Shown here: positions 61,913-64,000 of the stretch, piece after piece
Position numbering within the stretch: position 1 is the first letter of the stretch
Layout: the number at the start of each line of letters is the position of its first letter
Source: Euclidia mi
Lineage: Eukaryota > Arthropoda > Insecta > Lepidoptera > Erebidae
Direction of reading: 5' to 3'
Length of the DNA: 64,000 nucleotides
NCBI GenBank assembly: GCA_944739405.2
Contig: OX123209.2
Location: forward strand, 11,426,217-11,490,216
Notes under the pieces: generated by a model
Told to the model about the DNA's origin: nothing
Database searches by the model: none
Seen by the model: only the letters and a program-made list of their open reading frames with translations
Position numbers and translations under genes: made by a program

Positions 61913-62217
61913 AATCGAGCAACTCTAGCAACTTAGTGTATTTATTTTGTTTGATTTTGTTATTAGTCTTGAGTTTTAAATTGTGTTTATCTTTATTTTT
62001 GAAAATTTTAGTAGAGTCTTGAAGTTTTGGAAGTTGGTAGAGTCTAGAACTTTGGTAGAGACTTGTAGTTTAGGTAGTCTTTTTGAATTTACATAGAGTT
62101 TTATGTAGAGTTTTTTTTTGGAATTATAGCATTTGTTAATTGAACGTTTTTATTTGGTCTTCTTTTCGGCATAAAAGAAAGAGTCCTTTCTTTTATTTTT
62201 TTTGGGTTGGTATGTAT

Positions 62218-63306
62218 TGTAACGCATCGATTTTATCTCGCATTACAGTACGCCTATGCGCATTCCTTTTTCGCGTGTTCGGTTGGTATTAGTCGATTTT
62301 CTGTCAATACATATGGTATTTTGTTAATGGGCTTCCCTATTATTAATTTTTTTACCTTGTCTATGGCAAAACTGTCATGGTCACTTTTCTCTCTGAACGT
62401 ACGTCGAATTAGACGGCGTCGCTTCAATAATCCAAAAATTATGGATTAATCGCATTAAAATGTGGTACTAAAAGCCACCTTAATATTTAGAATCCGTGGA
62501 TCGGCTTATATATTGTTGTATTTCGCCAATATGACACATTGATACGTTTAAGAATACTTCCGGCGCATGTTTTCATTCGCCTGAAGGAATTATTATTCTG
62601 GAATAACGCCTATGGCGTTTTTTTTTCCTGGATATAGTTTAAAATCCGCCGTGCTATCTGGATTCGGCACGCCGTGATGCTGTTTTCGTCATGGACATGA
62701 GGTGGACATAAAATACCACGTGGTCACGACGGTGCACATTCTTTCTTTTCGTATTTTAATTACCTAAGTATATCTAAAACAGGTAACTTTTTTTATTATT
62801 TTTCCACCTCAACGCAATTTCAAGTAATTCTAAATAACCACAAATTAACTTAAATTAGACTAAATTCCTTTACAACAACTTTAAATCTAGAAAGCCTCAA
62901 TTTCAATTTGTATGCTAATTTATAAGTTGTAATGCCATCGACCATACAAAATTATTGTATCTACCATCTCGGCTAGGTCGCCCTGACTTGAGATCAAATG
63001 TCCATATTGTACTCTATCACTGACTTATCTGGCAAATTTTGTATTTTCTGGGATTGTATCTGGCGCCCGATATAACTTATATTATTTAAAATTCTGTATT
63101 TTCTTTATGATACAACCCATAATTATAAAAATAAATGTTTATGAATTCCATAACATTTTTTAATTTCAACTTTAAACCTTACAGGATAGGTTATTTCTTA
63201 TATTCATAACAAACACACATTTACATTTACTTCTCTTTATTTCCAAAATCTTTTAAATAGTTTTTCATCACCACTTACAATTTTAATTTATTTTTTAATT
63301 ATTACA
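62218..63306 (+). repeat. 3' LTR (1089 bp)
   Basis: Same length as the 5' LTR. T at 63157, 63283 and 63284 where the 5' copy has G, G and C. Confidence 0.9.
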
Positions 63307-63310
63307 CCAT

Positions 63311-64000
63311 CCTAGAATCAATAATGAGGAAATTGGACTGGAAACATTGATGGAAAATTCCTTAGCCACCTCCGATTCGCTGATGACCTGGTGCTCCTAT
63401 CCGAAACAGGCAAACAATTACAAATTATGATTCATTCACTAAACAAAGCTAGCAAACAAGTTGGCCTAGAAATGAACTTGACCAAAACAATGGTAATGAC
63501 AAACAGCACAGAAATAAGAATATTAGTGGATAATGAAGTACTTACATATACAGACAAATATATCTACCTTGGGAAGCAAATTGGCTTTGACAGAAAAAAC
63601 AATATCATGGAAATAGAACGAAGGGCACAGAATACTTGGAACAAATATTGGAGTATGAAAGAAATATTTAAAAGTAAGATGCCAGTACCGATAAAAACTA
63701 AATTGATGAATACATGCCTTTTGCCATGCCTAACCTATGCTTGTCAGACCTGGAAGTTCTCTAATGAAGTCAAGAACAAAATTATTACCTGTCAAAGAGG
63801 CTTAGAACGTAGTATGCTAAACATCAACAAAAGGCAAAAAAATGAGACATACAAAAATAAGGAAGATATCCAAAGCCACAGATGCCTTAAAACATGCGAA
63901 AAAACTAAAGTGGAAATGGGCTGGCCATGTAGCAAGACTAAAGGATGACAGGTGGACAAGAACAGTTTCCTTGTGGAATGGTCCATTAGGAAAGAGATAC
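63311..64000 (+). pseudogene. LINE ORF2, 3' part: RT palm and thumb
   Basis: Continues the frame broken at 54715: ESIMRKLDWK, then a one-base frame change near 63347, then KFLSHLRFADDLVLLSETGK (the FADD catalytic pair), MNLTKTMVMTN, YLGKQIGFDRK and TCLLPCLTYACQTW. A second frame change lies between 63860 and 63890; the other frame gives LKHAKKLKWKWAGHVARL, the RTE C-terminal motif. Runs off the window. Confidence 0.7.

Larger units (their letters stand above)
60815..62217 (+). ncRNA. Gypsy 3' non-coding region with structured repeats
   Basis: No env-like frame (the longest frames are short and lack signal peptide or fusion motifs). It contains three classes of hairpin repeats, listed separately, between 61384 and 61912. 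It lies inside the genomic RNA upstream of the 3' LTR, where export or packaging elements are found in other retroelements. Confidence 0.55.
54716..63306 (+). mobile_element. Full-length Ty3/gypsy retrotransposon, apparently young
   Basis: 8591 bp: two 1089-bp LTRs, a leader with a TGGCGC primer-binding-site-like start at 55807, gag, pol by -1 frameshift, no env, and a 1.4-kb structured non-coding 3' region. Purine-rich AAAAGAAAGAG lies 35 nt before the 3' LTR; no polypurine tract directly abuts it. The LTRs differ at three bases. gag and pol are open. Inserted in the LINE ORF2 with CCAT duplicated. Confidence 0.9.
51600..64000 (+). mobile_element. RTE-type LINE, interrupted by a gypsy element and cut by the window end
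   Basis: ORF1 (51745-52515) and endonuclease-RT ORF2 (about 52690 to 54715, resuming at 63311) lie in tandem. The 5' border is uncertain. ORF2 resumes at the base after the gypsy insertion. The 3' end is outside the window. Confidence 0.75.

Noticed and set aside
60815..62217. Possible env gene downstream of pol
   Set aside because: Only short overlapping frames on both strands, no signal peptide, furin-like site or membrane anchor.
62207..62449. 80-codon frame at the 3' LTR start
   Set aside because: LTR sequence, no motif, identical to the 5' LTR.

Overview
The window looks like one stretch of an AT-rich insect nuclear genome, most likely a moth or butterfly. Coding exons are small and separated by introns with GT-AG borders. 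The space between them is packed with tRNA-headed SINEs, RTE-like LINE tails, hAT, pogo, piggyBac and foldback elements of the kind that fill lepidopteran genomes. The species cannot be told from the sequence alone.

Host genes. (1) Positions 1-682, minus strand: a three-exon Myb/SANT-type protein of the regulatory-protein-zeste kind, cut by the window edge, with two in-frame TAG codons in its first exon. (2) 5775-5997, plus: an orphan exon with the second half of a THAP domain. (3) 14117-26962, minus: vezatin, an adherens-junction membrane protein, in four exons whose phases join cleanly, with a possible fifth at 29948-30028 and the 5' end not found. (4) 31112-32023, plus: a complete two-exon THAP protein. 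(5) 39745-49127, minus: a SERHL/kraken-like alpha/beta serine hydrolase in six exons, with the N-terminal exon not found. The vezatin and hydrolase introns hold most of the repeats between 15 kb and 50 kb.

Mobile DNA. 1-14 kb: a 5'-truncated RNase H-bearing LINE with its target duplication, a pogo-like element that lost its DDE core, a pogo-type MITE, palindromic foldback MITEs and a hAT-like MITE inside a LINE tail. 27-30 kb: a piggyBac skeleton (TTAA, 13-bp inverted ends) holding a solo LTR, a broken coding remnant and a SINE. 34-36.4 kb: an old hAT shell with other repeats inside. 37-51 kb: foldback elements, several SINE families, a Ty3/gypsy deletion derivative and a 1.1-kb hAT element inside a SINE. 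51.6-64 kb: an RTE-type LINE (ORF1, endonuclease-RT) split by a full-length Ty3/gypsy element at 54716-63306.

The gypsy element is the most striking object. Its two 1089-bp LTRs differ at three positions, and it is flanked by CCAT on both sides. Its gag and pol frames are open and overlap at an A_AAA_AAC heptamer that directly precedes the gag stop. There is no env. Instead it carries a 1.4-kb non-coding 3' region with three separate families of short repeated hairpins, two of which show compensatory base changes between copies. This looks like a structured RNA module and is the best candidate here for something undescribed.

All exon joins were made by eye from phase and splice motifs. Family names for repeats rest on recognisable proteins, terminal repeats and target duplications, not on a database search.
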